From contig JAXCGZ010015157.1 of the NCBI GenBank assembly GCA_037179515.1, forward strand, positions 1 through 64,000: a DNA stretch of 64,000 nucleotides, given 5' to 3'. This DNA comes from Halocaridina rubra. Its lineage: Eukaryota; Arthropoda; Malacostraca; Decapoda; Atyidae. Below are positions 12,037 through 24,864 of this stretch, piece by piece (within the stretch, counting starts at the first letter, position 1; each line of letters opens with the position of its first letter). The notes under the pieces were generated by a model. The model searched no databases and had not been told where the DNA came from. It was given only the letters and a program-made list of their open reading frames with translations. Made by a program: the position numbers and the translations under genes.

Positions 12037-13625
12037 AGCATACATGACTCCCAGACGTACGACTGTAAGGCCAGGTTCTTTGATTTCTTCGTGCATTTCT
12101 TCTGGTTGTTCTTCTTCCTCTTCTTCACTCGCTGATTTTGTCATTTCCTCCAAGTTTTCATCAGTCAAAGGCTGCGAGTGGCAGTCGATCAGTTCATTCA
12201 CATCTTCATGAGTCATATCTTTAAAGCCTTCTCCTCCTAGATATGCAGCCAACTTCACAGCTTTCGCAACTGCCAAGTTACGGACTTCATCAGGATCAAA
12301 TCCCTTGTAGTCGTAGAAGACTTCGGGCCACAATTTCTTCCAGCTGTCATCAATTGTGGCTGGCTTCATCTTTTAGATTGCATTCTGAATATTTTGAAGG
12401 CATGTAGCAATCGTGTAGTTACGCCAGTAAGTCTTCATCGAGAATTTTTTGCCCGAATCCATGGATTAAACAAGGTTCGCCAGGGCATTTTGTGTGTAGA
12501 GGGTCTTGAACGCACGAATAACACCTTGATCCATAGGCTAAATCAGTGATGTCGTATTCGGTGGCAAGAACTCTACCTGAACACCGTCATATTCGAGATT
12601 AGTTACGTGGCCACCAGCCTTATCCATCAAAAGGACTTTAAATTCAAGGCCCTTTTCTACAAGATAAATTTTGACCTGAGGGATAAAGCATTGGCGAAAC
12701 CAGTCCAATGTGAGGTTTTTCGTGATACAGGCCTTAGGGTAAGGGCATCCAATACACTGGCAGCAGATTCTTATTCTATTCTTCAAAGCCCTAGGGTTAC
12801 TTGTAGATAAGCCCGGGCTTTAACATGAAGTCCGCAGCATTCCCGCACATGATGAGGGTAACGCGGCCTTTTTTGAGCTTTAAATCTCGGGCCTTTAGCT
12901 TCTTCCTTGAAGAGAAAAGTGTGAGACGGCATTCTCTTCCAAAATAACCCAGTCCCATCCATGTGAAACACTTGCTCAGGAGAATATTCCCCTTCGGCGA
13001 TAATTTTCTTAAAGTTGTTGTTCACATAATCTTCAGCTGCAGCTGTATCTGCAGAGTCAGATTCGCCATAAACCGAAACGCTCTTTAGGCCAAAGTGTTT
13101 TTGAAATGTGGCGAACCATCCCCTGCTTGCCATGAACGATTGTTTCCTCGGTGGAGAATCGCTGGAGGGTCCTGGTTGTGGGTCATCGATATCTTCTTCT
13201 GTCTCCTCCTCTTCACGGTCGCCACTGTCGTCGTTGGGTTCGTTTGCTGCAAATGTCTCGTACAGCTTCTTGGCCTTTGTTTGTGTGATACTGGTGTTTA
13301 TGCTGATGCTCTTCTTTCTGCAGTCAGCAATCCACAGGGTCAAAGCAGATTCCATCCGCACTATTATCTTATTGCGGGGTGTTACGACCCTCTTTGCTGA
13401 TTTACTAAATGAAATAGTCGCTGTTTTTCTGATATTTGCCTCGTCCTTTTTCATGTAGCAAACAGTAGATTCGTTGAGGCCAAAATGGTGGCCAACATCC
13501 GCAAACCTTCTTCCTTCCCTCAGCATATCAAACAGTATTACCTTATCTGCTACGGTCAACATCTTCCTTTGCCGCTTAGGCTCACTACCAGAAGCCTTAG
13601 ATGATGAAGGACGCTTGGGAGGCAT
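12037..13625 (-). pseudogene. Tigger B transposase, N-terminal and central part, broken
   Basis: From ATG at 13625 the frame reads MPPKRPSSSKASGSEPKRQR and runs through the helix-turn-helix region, a DDPQPGPSSDSPPR linker and the first catalytic block (VFHMDGTGLFW, where the usual E after D is G). It then frameshifts near 12870. Later blocks can be read in other frames: LLMDKAGGHV (N changed to K) at about 12620, then a stop before PMDQG near 12540. The segment 12369-12047 encodes the acidic tail. The LINE insertion ends it at about 12036. Confidence 0.85.
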
Positions 13626-15645
13626 TGCAGAGGTTGAAAAAAGTGAGCAAAAAAAATCACAGGCACAACGTATTAAGAAGCACAACGTGAACGGCGCACA
13701 TGTGAGTTAGACTGAACGGGTGAGGCAAGACAATGGAAGATGGTGGGAGAACTAGGCTTCAATCAAAAAGCCAATCAGACCCCATGATACAGAACATACA
13801 GAAAAACAATTATGTGATTTGTCGTCTCCCACCCCTTCAGCCAATAGCATCCCATGAACTATCTCAAGCAGGTGCGAGCCTTTGCATTTTCCAAGACGCA
13901 AACACAGTGTACGTTATCATACAGTATTTTACATGTTGCAATACTGAGTTATATGTTTAAATTCATGTTTTTTACTATTTTTATTGTTTTATTATTCTTA
14001 GGCTAGGAAATACTTTTGTTATCAATAAAATAATGAATATACAGGAAATTTTAATATGTACTAGCTCACGTAGGTGCGACCCTTTTTGTTTTCCAAAACG
14101 CTGATACCATTATCGTATTTTACATGGTGAAATACTGTGAGTTACATGTTTAAATTTATGTTTTTTACTATTTATTACGATTTCATTATTCTTACGCTAA
14201 GAAATATATTTTTTTATAAATAAAATAATGAAAATACTGGAAATTTTAATATGTGCTAGCTCAAGTACGTGCGACCCTTTGCGTTTTCTGAAACGCCGAT
14301 ACTGGTATCGTACTTTCTATGTTGCAGTTACATGTTTAAATTTGTTTTTTTTACTATTTCTTATTGATTTATTATTCTTAGGCTGGAAGACACCTTTTTT
14401 TTATCAATAAAATAATGAAAAAAAATTAATTTTTTTAAATAAAATAATGAAAATACTGAAAATTTTACTTTCTTAATATTTTAATATTCTCGCATATACC
14501 CAGAAAAAAAAAAAAAAACCGCGATGCACTGAATTTGCGTTAGGTGAACCGCGATATAGCGAGGGATTACTGTATACATATATACAGTGATCCCCAGCTG
14601 GATCGCGTTTCTTGGTTCGCGTTTTCAGTGTACCACGGTTTTTTTTTTTTTGCAAATTATTATTTTATTTTTTGGGTATATGCAAAAATATTAAAATATT
14701 AAAAAAATAAAAATTCTCAGTATTTTCAGTTTTTTATTGAAAAAACATATTTCATTATCTAATTGAAAAAAAAAATTATTTCCCAGCCTACGAATAATAA
14801 AACAGTAAAAAATAGAAAAAAACATAAAAGATATATGTACGTACAGTATAACTCGCAGTATTGCATCATGCGAAAGAGTATCGGATAGCGTACAATGTAT
14901 TGGGGTCGCAGCTACGTGAGCTAGCATATATATTTATATTTCCAGTAGTTTCATGATTTTATTGATAAAAAAAACGTATTACTTACCCTAAGAATAATAA
15001 AACAGTAAAAAATAGTAAAAAACATAAATACTAACAGTATTGCAATATGTAAAATACAATACCGCTATCAGCGTTTCTGACAAAGGCTCGTTCAGTCTAA
15101 CTCACGTGTGCGCCGTTCACGTTGTGCTTATTAAACGTTTTGCTTGTGTACGATAGCGTACAATGTATTGGGGTCGCAGCTACGTGAGCTAGCATATATA
15201 TTTATATTTCCAGTAGTTTCATGATTTTATTGATAAAAAAAACGTATTTCTTAGCCTAAGAGTAATAAAACAGTAAAAAATAGTAAAAAACATAAATACT
15301 AACAGTATTGCAACATGTAAAATACGATACCGGTATCAGCGTTTCGGAAAAAGGCTCGTACCTCGTAAGATAGTGTCCGATAGCGTACAATGTATTGGGG
15401 TCGCACCTACGTGAGCTAGCATATATATTAAAATTTCCAGTAGTTTCATGATTTTATTGATAAAAAAAACAGTATAAAGTAGTAAAAAACATAAATACTA
15501 ACAGTATTGCAACATGTAAACTACAATACCGCTATCAGCGTTTCGGACAAAGGCTTGTTCAATCTAACTCACGTGTGCGCCGTTCACGTTGTGCTTATTA
15601 ATACGTTTTGCTTGTTATTTTTTTAATCGCATTTTAACCTTTGCA

Positions 15646-15756
15646 ATGCCTCCCAAGCATCCTTCATCTTCTAAGGCTTCTTGTAGTGAGCCTAAGCGGA
15701 AAAGGAAACTGTTAACCATAACAGATAAGGTTAGTTTACCTATCACGTACATATAA
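15646..15756 (+). pseudogene. Tigger transposase N-terminal stub (element D)
   Basis: A 36-codon frame starts MPPKHPSSSKASCSEPKRKR and continues LLTITDKV, then crosses into subterminal repeat sequence (SLPITYI, stop). Everything from the helix-turn-helix onwards is deleted. Confidence 0.7.
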
Positions 15757-15965
15757 ATTTACGTTGCATGCTGTTATATATAAAGTAAAGGGTGGTTTTT
15801 TAACAGTGCAGGGAGGGTTTATACAGTAAACGTAAAAATAATTGTAAAATACCTATGTACATGAGTATGTCATATAAATTTATGCTTGCATGCTGTTATT
15901 TATGAAGTAAAAGGTGGTTTGTTAACAGTACAGGGAGGGTTTATACAGTTTATACGGAGTAAACG
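15757..15965 (+). repeat. Subterminal 160-bp-type repeat, about 1.5 units (element D)
   Basis: Two 'cagggagggtttatacagt' landmarks about 120 bp apart, the second in a shortened unit. Confidence 0.7.
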
Positions 15966-16072
15966 TAAAAATAAATTAAAATATCTATGTACATATAGAC
16001 TGATCCTACTCTGCGATTTTCCTGTCTCGCGCCAGGTCCCAGAACCGAACCTTCGCGATAATGGAAGGAACA

Positions 16073-16075
<3 letters not shown>

Positions 16076-16159
<84 letters not shown>
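16076..16159. repeat. (TA)n microsatellite
   Basis: Begins directly after the CACTG terminus of element D. Confidence 0.95.
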
Positions 16160-16162
<3 letters not shown>

Positions 16163-16690
16163 TTACCTCTTGGAACAACGAGAGGATAATGATAATAGGC
16201 ATAGATACGTTCCACAACCGTGCATAAACACACTATGCCAAGGATATAAGATAAGTAAAACATATTCTATAGTACATAACAAAGCTGAAACACCAGTAGT
16301 TATTTAAATTAATATACAATTAGTGTACAGTATAAAAGATATACAGATTTATAAACAAATACTGTAGAGCAAAAAAATTAACGCACCCTTATGTGGTGGG
16401 CAACAGGCATACTGGGGCTTGCGTGGTGGCGGTGAGCACGCGACTTAAGCAGTAGAAGAGGAGGAGGATGAGGGAGAACGAACCCCTATTCTGCAAACGT
16501 AAACAGAGATGACATAAGCGGTAGGAGAAGGAGGAGGTGACTTAAGCGGTAGGGGAGGGAGGAGAAGAGGAGGAGGAAGGGGAAGATTTAACCCCTGGTT
16601 GTTGTTGGGGTTAATACTGGGTGAAGACAGACTGAGGCACATGGCAGCATGGTGGGAAACTGCCTCAGAGGCGGTTGCGTAGTTACTAAA
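16160..16690 (-). repeat. P-family repeat, interior, minus orientation
   Basis: Shares blocks in reverse complement with 59040-59480 and 61540-61800 ('acacactatgccaaggatat', 'gggcaacaggcatactgggg'). It also contains 'ttaagcagtagaagaggagg', the core of the 181-bp unit at 50.6-51.2 kb, and ends near 'gaaactgcctcagaggcggt', which recurs reversed at 41590-41620. The left terminus is missing next to the TA tract. Confidence 0.55.
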
Positions 16691-17930
16691 CTTAACCATT
16701 CTTTTTCGCTTTTTCTCGTGCGCACGCAGCTCGCTCATTTCATATTTTTTTTACCATTATGTTCAAGACGTGCTATTACAATTTTGCATAGTATAAACAC
16801 GCTTAAAAAGCGAGATGACTATCCATACAGGGAGTACATGATTTATGACAGGGTTCCAGTCCTGACAACTGTCACAACCAGAATTTCATCATAAGTTGGA
16901 AAATACCTAAATTCGAACCTATGTCTCGCACCACTGCTAAATATAAGTCTAAGACATAAAAAAAAGGAAAAGTACAATATACAGGATTGCTTACCTTTAC
17001 TACTGTGGTTGGCTTGCATCTGGATAACTGGATAAGTTCAGCCCCATATCCAACTTGGGGTCGAATGGTTTATCACCAGCGAATGAGCAAAAAAACGAGT
17101 GACGCCTCTTCTTCCCCCTTTTCCCATTTTCACGGCATTAAACAATCTTTTTGCTTTCTCCTGAATCAAAAGGAGCTCACAGGGATGCGGCGTTGATGCT
17201 GGTCATCAAGCCAAAGCACTAATAACATCTTAATGTTGAAAGTATGTAATCATATCAAATCAGCACAATTAATAATATGGCGGACGTGAGGTTCAGGTTC
17301 AGAACAATGACTTTACAATGGCGCTTCTCTTAAAAAGCGTTGTTATTGAGCTGTTAATATGGTTCCTCTTTTTTTTCCAAAATTTATATTTGTTCTTTTG
17401 TAAAAATGAACTGATGCAGGTCTATTGTCATAAAGCTTTTTTTCACTTTTCATTTCTGTTTCCATCTGGAATAAATTTTTGAACTTGACTTTTCTTGTAC
17501 TTGATTTATCTAATTGCAAAGATCATTGCTTTAAATTTTCCTTTTCATATCTTTTGTAATATATTTCAGTTCTTCATCGGTGATATCTTCTTTATCCATA
17601 AATACTTCAGTTGATATTGCCCAATAATCCTTTTTCATGCTTCGTTTTTTGGCTATAACTCTTTTCATGAGATCATTTCTTTGATTTTCTTCTATATACT
17701 TTAGGAAATTTGAACTGAGCAATGGTTCTTCTTCTTCTCAGTCTAATAACCAAATACATAAACAAATAAAACTGTTACTTTGATATACTGTATACATATA
17801 AAACAATGTCACATGACTATTCTTTTGCCAAACTCAACAAACTTTTTCGCATAACGATCGAATTTACGGCAATGTCTTTGGTAATTCTGTAAATAAATTA
17901 ACTCTAATCTCTTCAAAAGGGGGCTACATA
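16691..17930. other. Unassigned AT-rich sequence
   Basis: No gene can be supported. A GT donor-like 'aaag|gtaagc' is visible on the minus strand near 16990 after a short open stretch, but there is no recognisable protein or matching acceptor. The small frame at 17722-17531 is listed separately. Confidence 0.4.
17531..17722 (-). CDS. Small unassigned frame, possible terminal exon
   Basis: The 63-codon frame is rich in charged residues (EENQRNDLMKRVIAKKRSMK, DKEDITDEELKYITKDMKRK) and does not look like the surrounding simple repeats. Upstream on the minus strand an AG follows 'ccattgctc', which could be a weak splice acceptor. The 'YWAIS...LKYITKDM' part faintly recalls the C-terminal M16 segment of insulin-degrading enzymes. 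The resemblance is too weak to assign, and the frame could equally be chance. Confidence 0.2.
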   Translation of the reverse strand: MLSSNFLKYIEENQRNDLMKRVIAKKRSMKKDYWAISTEVFMDKEDITDEELKYITKDMKRKI

Positions 17931-18715
17931 TTCAAGATTTTCCCTCACATAAATATTTCAGAACATATCCTTGTCCATGTGTCTAAAGGCTTCCTTTATA
18001 TTTACTAAGAAAGCATATGTTGCCTTTGCTATGCTATTTACATGCATTTCTGGAGAAAAATCTGCCACTGCAATTACTCCTAGATCTCCCTCATTCTCCG
18101 TCTGCTCCTGCTATTGAGTATCCAAGCTTGAGCTTTCTCATACTTGTACCCATTCTCATTACCTTATATTTTGAAGAATTGACTTTCATTAGCTACTTTT
18201 CTGCCCATGCATGTAAACAATTTAGGTTTTCCTGAAGTTCTCTACCATTATTCTTGTCTCCTACTTTCTTCACAATCTTTGCATCATCTGCAAACATATT
18301 CAAGAATGAATTTACAAAAGTGGGCCTAAAATTGAACACTGTAGAGCCCCACTACCGATTCTTCTCCATTCAGACACTGAGTGTCTTACTCTAACCCTCT
18401 GTTCCCTTCCAAGTAAGTTTTTATCCATTCCAAGACATTGCCACCTATAACTGCCATTACTTACAACTTTTTAATAAGTCTCCTGTGTCGGATCGTATAA
18501 AATGCTTTCTGAAAATCTTGTAATATGCAATTCGCTGAGACCTCTCTTTCCTGTGAGATCCGGTATTTCATAAGTTTGTTACTGTTGATCTCCCTTCTCT
18601 GATGCCATTTTGTCTCACAGACAAAAAGTTGAAGGATTCCAAGTGAAGAGAGATAGGTTTTTGTAGTAGTCTTTAAATAACTTTGCAAACTATGCTGGTT
18701 TACTATTTCAATTTT
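17931..18715 (-). pseudogene. Old LINE fragment (RT to C-terminus), decayed
   Basis: The nucleotide sequence parallels 34900-35060 plus 38280-38800: shared blocks include 'tttactaagaaagcatatgt', 'tgcatttctggagaaaaatc', 'tctaccattattcttgtctc' and 'cacaatctttgcatcatctg'. On the minus strand it spells a degenerate reverse-transcriptase stretch (around FQKAF, where the family has ...KAFDTV) followed by 3' coding sequence, with many stops. It is a second, more decayed copy of the LINE found at 34.4-40.8 kb. Confidence 0.65.
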
Positions 18716-19952
<1,237 letters not shown>

Positions 19953-20072
19953 TTTCTTGAATATATTTCAAGACAGTTTATTTCTACGTACATTATGTAA
20001 GTGTTATTTTGCATATAGTTTCGTTTATTGTAACGTAAGTGCATGAATGTATATTTTTACAGTTAGTATGTA

Positions 20073-21847
20073 CAGTGTTACCCCGGTTATTCGCGCTTCT
20101 TGGTTCGCATTCTCACTCTATCGCGGGTTTTTATTTGGATAAATTATTATTTTATTTTATGGGTATACGCAAAAATATTAAAATATTGAAAAAAAACATT
20201 TTCAGTATTTTCATTTTTTTTTTAAATTTACGTTGCGTGCTGTTATTTATAATGTAAAGGGTGTTTTTTTAACAGTGCAGGGAGGGTTTATACAGTTCGT
20301 AAACGAAAAAATAATTGTGAATGAGTATGTGTGTCACAGTCATCATCACCTCATTCACGGTAATTTTATCTATCACTTTCATAAAAATTTACGTTGCTTG
20401 TTGTTATTTATAATGTAAAGAGTGTTTTTTTAACAGTGCACGGAGGGTTTATACAGTACGTAAACGAAAAAATAATTGTAAATGAGTATGTATGTCACGT
20501 CATTATCACCTCATTCACCGTAATTTTATCTATCACTTTCATAAAAATTTACGTTGCTTAATGTTATTTATAATGTAAAGGGTGTTTCTATAACAGTGCA
20601 GGGAGGGTTTATACAGTACGTAAACGAAAAAATAATTGTAAATGAGTATGTATGTCACGTCATTATCACCTCATTCACCGTAATTTTATCTATCACTTTC
20701 ATAAAAATTTACGTTGCATGCTGTTATTTATAATGTAAAGGGTGTTTTTTTAACAGTGCAGGGAGGGTTTATACAGTACGTAAACGAAAAAATAATTGTA
20801 AATGAGTATGTATGTCACGTCATTATCACCTCATTCACCGTAATTTTATCTATCACTTTCGTAAAAATTTACGTTGCTTGCTGTTATTTATAATGTAAAG
20901 GGTGTTTCTTTAACAGTGCAGGGAGGGTTTATATAGTACGTAAACGAAAAAATAATTGTAAATGAGTATGTATGTCACGTCATTATCACCTCATTCACCG
21001 TAATTTTATCTATCACTTTCATAAAAATTTACGTTGCTTGCTGTTATTTATAATGTAAAGGGTGTTTTTTTAACAGTGCAGGGAGGGTTTATACAGTACG
21101 TAAACAAAAAAATAATTGTAAATGAGTATGTCACGTCATTATCACCTCATTCACCGTAATTTTATCTATCACTTTCATAAAAATTTACGTTGCTTGCTGT
21201 TATTTATAATGTAAAGGGTGTTTTTTTAACAGTGCAGGGAGGGTTTATACAGTACGTAAATGAAAAAATAACTGTAAATGAGTATGTATGTCATGTCATT
21301 ATCACCTCATTCACCGTAATTTTATCTATCACTTTCATCAAAATTTACGTTGCTTGCTGTTATTTATAATGTAAAGGGTGTTTTTTCAACAGTGCAGGGA
21401 GGGTTTATACAGTACGTAAACGAAAAAATAATTGTAAATGAGTATGTATGTCACGTCATCATCACATTCACGGTAAGTTTTCCTATCACTTTCATAAAAA
21501 TTTACGTGGCTTGCTGTTATCTATAATGTTAAGGGTATTTTTTTTAACAGTGCAGGGAGGGTTTATACAGTACGTAAAGGAAAAAATAATTGTAAATAAT
21601 ATGTATGTCACGTCACTATCACCTCATTCACTGTAATTTTATCTATCACTTTCATAAAAATTTACGTTGCTTGCTGTTATTTATAATGAAAAGGGTGTTT
21701 TTTTAACAGTGCAGGGAGGGTTTATACAGTGTAAACGTAAGAATATATTAAAATATCTATGTACATATAGGCGGATCCTAATTCGCGGATTTCCTGGTTC
21801 GCGGCGGGTCCCGGAACTGAATTACCGCGATAAGTGAGGCAACACTG
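20073..21847 (+). mobile_element. Non-autonomous Tigger (MITE) with ten 160-bp repeats, inside the LTR
   Basis: The ends are CAGTGTTACCCCGGTTATTC and '...gcgataagtgaggcaacactg'. The uninterrupted 3' LTR reads 'agtatgtatacctatt', whereas the 5' LTR has 'agtatgta' + element + 'tatacctatt', so the target duplication is the dinucleotide TA, as expected for pogo/Tc1-mariner elements. Only about 150 bp of left end and about 110 bp of right end remain around the tandem array. No transposase sequence is left. Confidence 0.92.
20225..21735 (+). repeat. 160-bp tandem array, 10 units
   Basis: The landmark GTAAAG or its variants recurs at 20254, 20415, 20575, 20735, 20895, 21055, 21211, 21371, 21529 and 21688: periods of 161, 160, 160, 160, 160, 156, 160, 158 and 159 bp. 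Units are highly similar to each other. The period is shorter than the about 169 bp of element A. Confidence 0.93.
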
Positions 21848-22084
21848 TATACCTATTAATTTCTATCATGTATACATGTATATTTGAATGTATAATGTGT
21901 AGTTTATTAGGGAGGCTGGCTGTAGCAGACTTGGAGAAAGGAATGTAGGTCACTAATGGATTTTAGCCATTAACCCTTCACCTCCTTGATAACGCTTATT
22001 GCATCGCCTGTTTGAACAAAGAAGTGTTGTAACCAAGGACCCCAACAAACGAGGGAAGTTTTCTAAGACATTATTACAAAAAGT

Positions 22085-22345
22085 TAGTTGCTGTCGTGAG
22101 ATGCTACGAGGCACTCATTTTTACTGTGTTTATTGACAGTACTTATAAGTTTATTCATAGTTGTACTCGTGAGATGATACGAGGCACTCATGTTTACTGT
22201 GTTTATTGACAGTACTTATAAGTTTGTTAAAGAGTAATTAGTTGCTGTCGTGAGATGCTACGAGGCACTCATTTTTACTGTGTTTATTGACAGTACTTAT
22301 AAGTTTATAATTAGTTGCTCTCGTGAGATGTTACGAGACACTCAA
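22085..22345 (+). repeat. LTR-internal tandem repeat of 70-82 bp with short inverted repeats
   Basis: Blocks of the type 'tcgtgagatgctacgaggca' begin near 22093, 22167, 22248 and 22320, each followed in the first three by 'ttactgtgtttattgacagt'. CTCGT...ACGAG can pair as a small hairpin in each unit. The same array is present in the 3' LTR (about 26695-26945). The position in the LTR suggests a transcriptional or RNA-structural role, which is inference. Confidence 0.8.
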
Positions 22346-22785
22346 GTAGAAAACGTAATAGAGATACGTGGATCATAAGAAGATTCGGAGTCCCATGATT
22401 GCTGACGACATCAGGGTTACCCGGATAGATTAGTACAGATGTATTGTATTTCTAACAATATTTATAACTACGTGTGAGGGACAGAATGAGCTCATTTAAT
22501 TGAACACTCGTAGGTAGAATGTGTGTTAGAAAATTTATTATTCTGTATGAGGAAATTTTAATTTAAAGTGAGGAGAGTTTATTTAAATATTCACATATCA
22601 ACAGTTCATAAACCCCCATATAAAATATTTGCATGTATGTCTATGCATGTAATATTAATTATATTTTATTGGTAGAGGATTTAAATTTGAGATCGTGGTA
22701 GGCCTCTACTGAAGCCGTGTCAGGATTTCCGAATTTAGGGGGTTATAAGATCGAAGGGTAAATAACACACAGGAAATCCTCCACA

Positions 22786-23566
22786 GCTTTTGGTCCTTCG
22801 AACCGGATGAGAATTGGTGTGGTAATGGTGAAAATAGTGTACATTTTAGATAAGCTCCCACCTTGTAAGAAGTTAGTGTAAAACTCTACGGTTAAAATCG
22901 TCCACATTTCAACGAAAAAAAGGGAGGAGCATTGCATGTATTTGCATGAATATTGCGAATATAACTTTGAAATTTAAGTGGTTGCTGAAATAAATAAGAG
23001 AATCTTTTTCCCGTGTGGATAAGGTGTTTTTCTATCAGCGGAAACGAAATATACTTTCGTAGTTGAGCGTCCATTAAGTAATTTGGATATTAGTACCCAA
23101 TTTCGGCAGGGTGAACAGTGGTTTTTAAGGATTTGTGTGTTTACATATTTCCCATTTAATGATGTCTAGAATGTCGTATTGATTCCTTTGTTTTCGTAAA
23201 TAAACAGAAGGTAGTGACCCACTTACTGCTAGGTGCACAGTGTCGTTTATTTGAGGAACAGTGTGGTTTGCATTACATTTTCCATTTACTGTTGCTGAAT
23301 TAAAAGTGTCGTTTAATTGATGAATAGTGTGTTTTACACTTTATGGATTGACGTCATAATTGACGGAATTAAAAAACTGTATGTTATTATCTTGAAATTT
23401 GGAAGATTGTCCTTTGATACTCTTTACAGAGTGATTGTTTGTTGCATTGTGAATGCATAAAGAAGATCGTAGATTCTTTGATGATAAAATTGCATCGTGG
23501 ATTCTTTGATGATAAAATTGCATCAACTATTTGTTTGTTGTTTTATGTTCTATTTGCTTTCTTAAT
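22786..23566 (+). other. BEL/Pao leader: candidate primer-binding site and 5' UTR
   Basis: Starts with 'gcttttggtccttcgaaccg'; the TGGTCC... part is placed where a tRNA primer-binding site belongs, but I could not match it to a specific tRNA. The remainder is non-coding and includes a 28-bp tandem duplication ('gattctttgatgataaaatt') at about 23468-23525, just before gag. Confidence 0.55.
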
Positions 23567-24283
23567 ATGTCGGTTAAACCTGAGGCATTAAAACGCCTTC
23601 GGGAATTGGTTCAACGTGATTGTGTTCAGTGTCAAACAGAACTTGCCAAAGATGATGAAAAACTTGTTGTTACTTATTTAGAAAGATGTCGTCATATGCT
23701 AACAGAAAGATTCGGAAGATATGATAGGAAATGTGAGGAATATGTCGAATATAAGCCCCTGAAAAGGGATTCTGAAGAGGTGGATACAGAACATGACAAT
23801 CTAACTGAAACAGTAAATGATATTAGCTTAGCTGTCCTAGAACGGATTCGTAAGTTAGGAACTATGAAGAGTACTCGAGCTCCTAGTTCCAAGAGTTCAA
23901 GCCTCCCCAGTGGGCAACCCACACCTAAATTTCCTGAAGTAAAATTACCACAGTTCTCTGGAAACTATGATGAATGGAACGAGTTTTGGGATACGTTTGA
24001 TAGTTTAGTACATAGTACTTCTATGGCAACTATGACAAAGTTTACCATCTTGAGAAATGCCCTTAAAGGAGATGCAAAAGACACCGTAAAGGGATATCCT
24101 GTTGCTAGTGAGAGTTATGATGAATGCATTCAACAGCTACAAGCTGTTTATGCCAATAAGGACAGAATTGTACGAAATTTAATGAGGAAATTGGTAAAGT
24201 TACCAACTCCATTTTCTCATTATTCATCACTTTTTAAGTTCAAACAGGAAGTAGAAGCCATTACTCGAAGTCTGAAAAATTAA
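23567..24283 (+). pseudogene. BEL/Pao gag (DUF1759-like), truncated by stops
   Basis: Gag packages the element RNA. The frame starts MSVKPEALKRLRELVQRDCV and includes the Pao-type motif LPQFSGNYDEWNEFWDTFDS (about residues 125-145 from this ATG), MTKFTILRNALKGDA and a helical C-terminus. I chose this ATG because upstream codons in the frame are hydrophobic and unlike gag. After LKN there is a TAA, yet the same frame continues with gag-like sequence (NTDWVFSELVIMKLPEDVE) to a second stop at about 24390. Both stops are probably inactivating mutations. Confidence 0.8.
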
Positions 24284-24564
24284 AGAGACATGAAGAACAC
24301 TGATTGGGTGTTTTCAGAACTCGTGATAATGAAATTACCAGAAGATGTAGAGAACTGGATTAGCATGAAAATAGACACAAAATATCCTACATAAGAAACC
24401 CTCTTGAAGGAACTGGGAAAATATGTATATCATATAGAGGGCAACAAAACTAAAGGTAACACAAAGGGAGAGACCCAAACCTCCCAGAGAGATGAGACCC
24501 AGTTCTATAAAAAGAATGTGGGTAGTTATGGTGCTACTGCAAAGGTAGTAAATCGTAAATCGGA

Positions 24565-24864
24565 ATGTTATTGAGAGACAATAACAAATGTCTGAGATGT
24601 ACTCAGTCAGGGCATTATGCAAATGAATGTTACACTCAGTTAAACTGTAAGAAGTGTAAGAAAAATGGTCATCATGCAGCCTTGTGTTATGAACAAGAGT
24701 CAAATTTTCGTAGAAGGTTTGAAGAACCTACATTTCTGAATGAACAGTCAGAAAATGGTTCAAATATAGATGAGTCAAGCAATGAGCAAGAACATTCTGA
24801 CTCAGAAAAGGACAAGAAACATGTTGGTGTGATGACTATGAAGGCAGTACAGAGGAAATGGTGA
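24565..24864 (+). pseudogene. BEL/Pao gag zinc knuckles
   Basis: The frame contains two adjacent zinc-knuckle-like motifs: CLRCTQSGHYANEC and CKKCKKNGHHAALC, both CX2CX4HX4C. Such knuckles bind RNA in the nucleocapsid part of gag. An acidic spacer (SDSEKDKK) follows. It lies in a different frame from the upstream gag, which shows a frameshift near 24560. Confidence 0.8.

Larger units (their letters stand above)
7979..14572 (-). mobile_element. Tigger/pogo DNA transposon B, interrupted by a LINE
   Basis: The ends are CAGTAATCCCTCG at 7979 and its reverse complement 'cgagggattactg' at 14572, a better matched terminal pair than in A. The transposase lies on the minus strand from 13625 to 8424 and is split by a LINE at about 8608-12036. 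Without the LINE the element is about 3.2 kb. Two subterminal repeat units lie at about 8090-8400. A 12-bp TA-rich spacer (14573-14584) separates it from element D. Confidence 0.87.
14585..16075 (+). mobile_element. Non-autonomous Tigger element D
   Basis: It starts CAGTGATCCCCAGCTGGATC at 14585 and ends 'ggaaggaacactg' at 16075. Inside are a 5' subterminal region in which a block of about 200 bp ('gtacaatgtattggggtcgc ... cagcgtttc') is repeated three times (about 14890-15540), the first 36 codons of the transposase, a deletion junction, then about two 160-bp-type units. Length is 1.49 kb. Confidence 0.85.
19953..22785 (+). repeat. 5' LTR of BEL/Pao element, split by a MITE
   Basis: Bases 19953-20072 and 21848-22785 together match the 3' LTR 26330-27371 almost throughout. 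Shared blocks run from 'cttgaatatatttcaagaca' to 'caggaaatcctccaca'. Without the insert the LTR is about 1.05 kb. Three to four copies of a 70-82 bp unit with the inverted pair CTCGT/ACGAG lie at about 22085-22345. Confidence 0.85.

Noticed and set aside
17531..17722. C-terminal exon of insulin-degrading enzyme
   Set aside because: Only a faint resemblance ('YWAIS...LKYITKDM'); no aligned splice junctions and no intervening exons.
20225..21735. CRISPR array or other defence locus
   Set aside because: The 160-bp units are directly repeated with no unique spacers, sit between transposon ends, and the DNA is eukaryotic.
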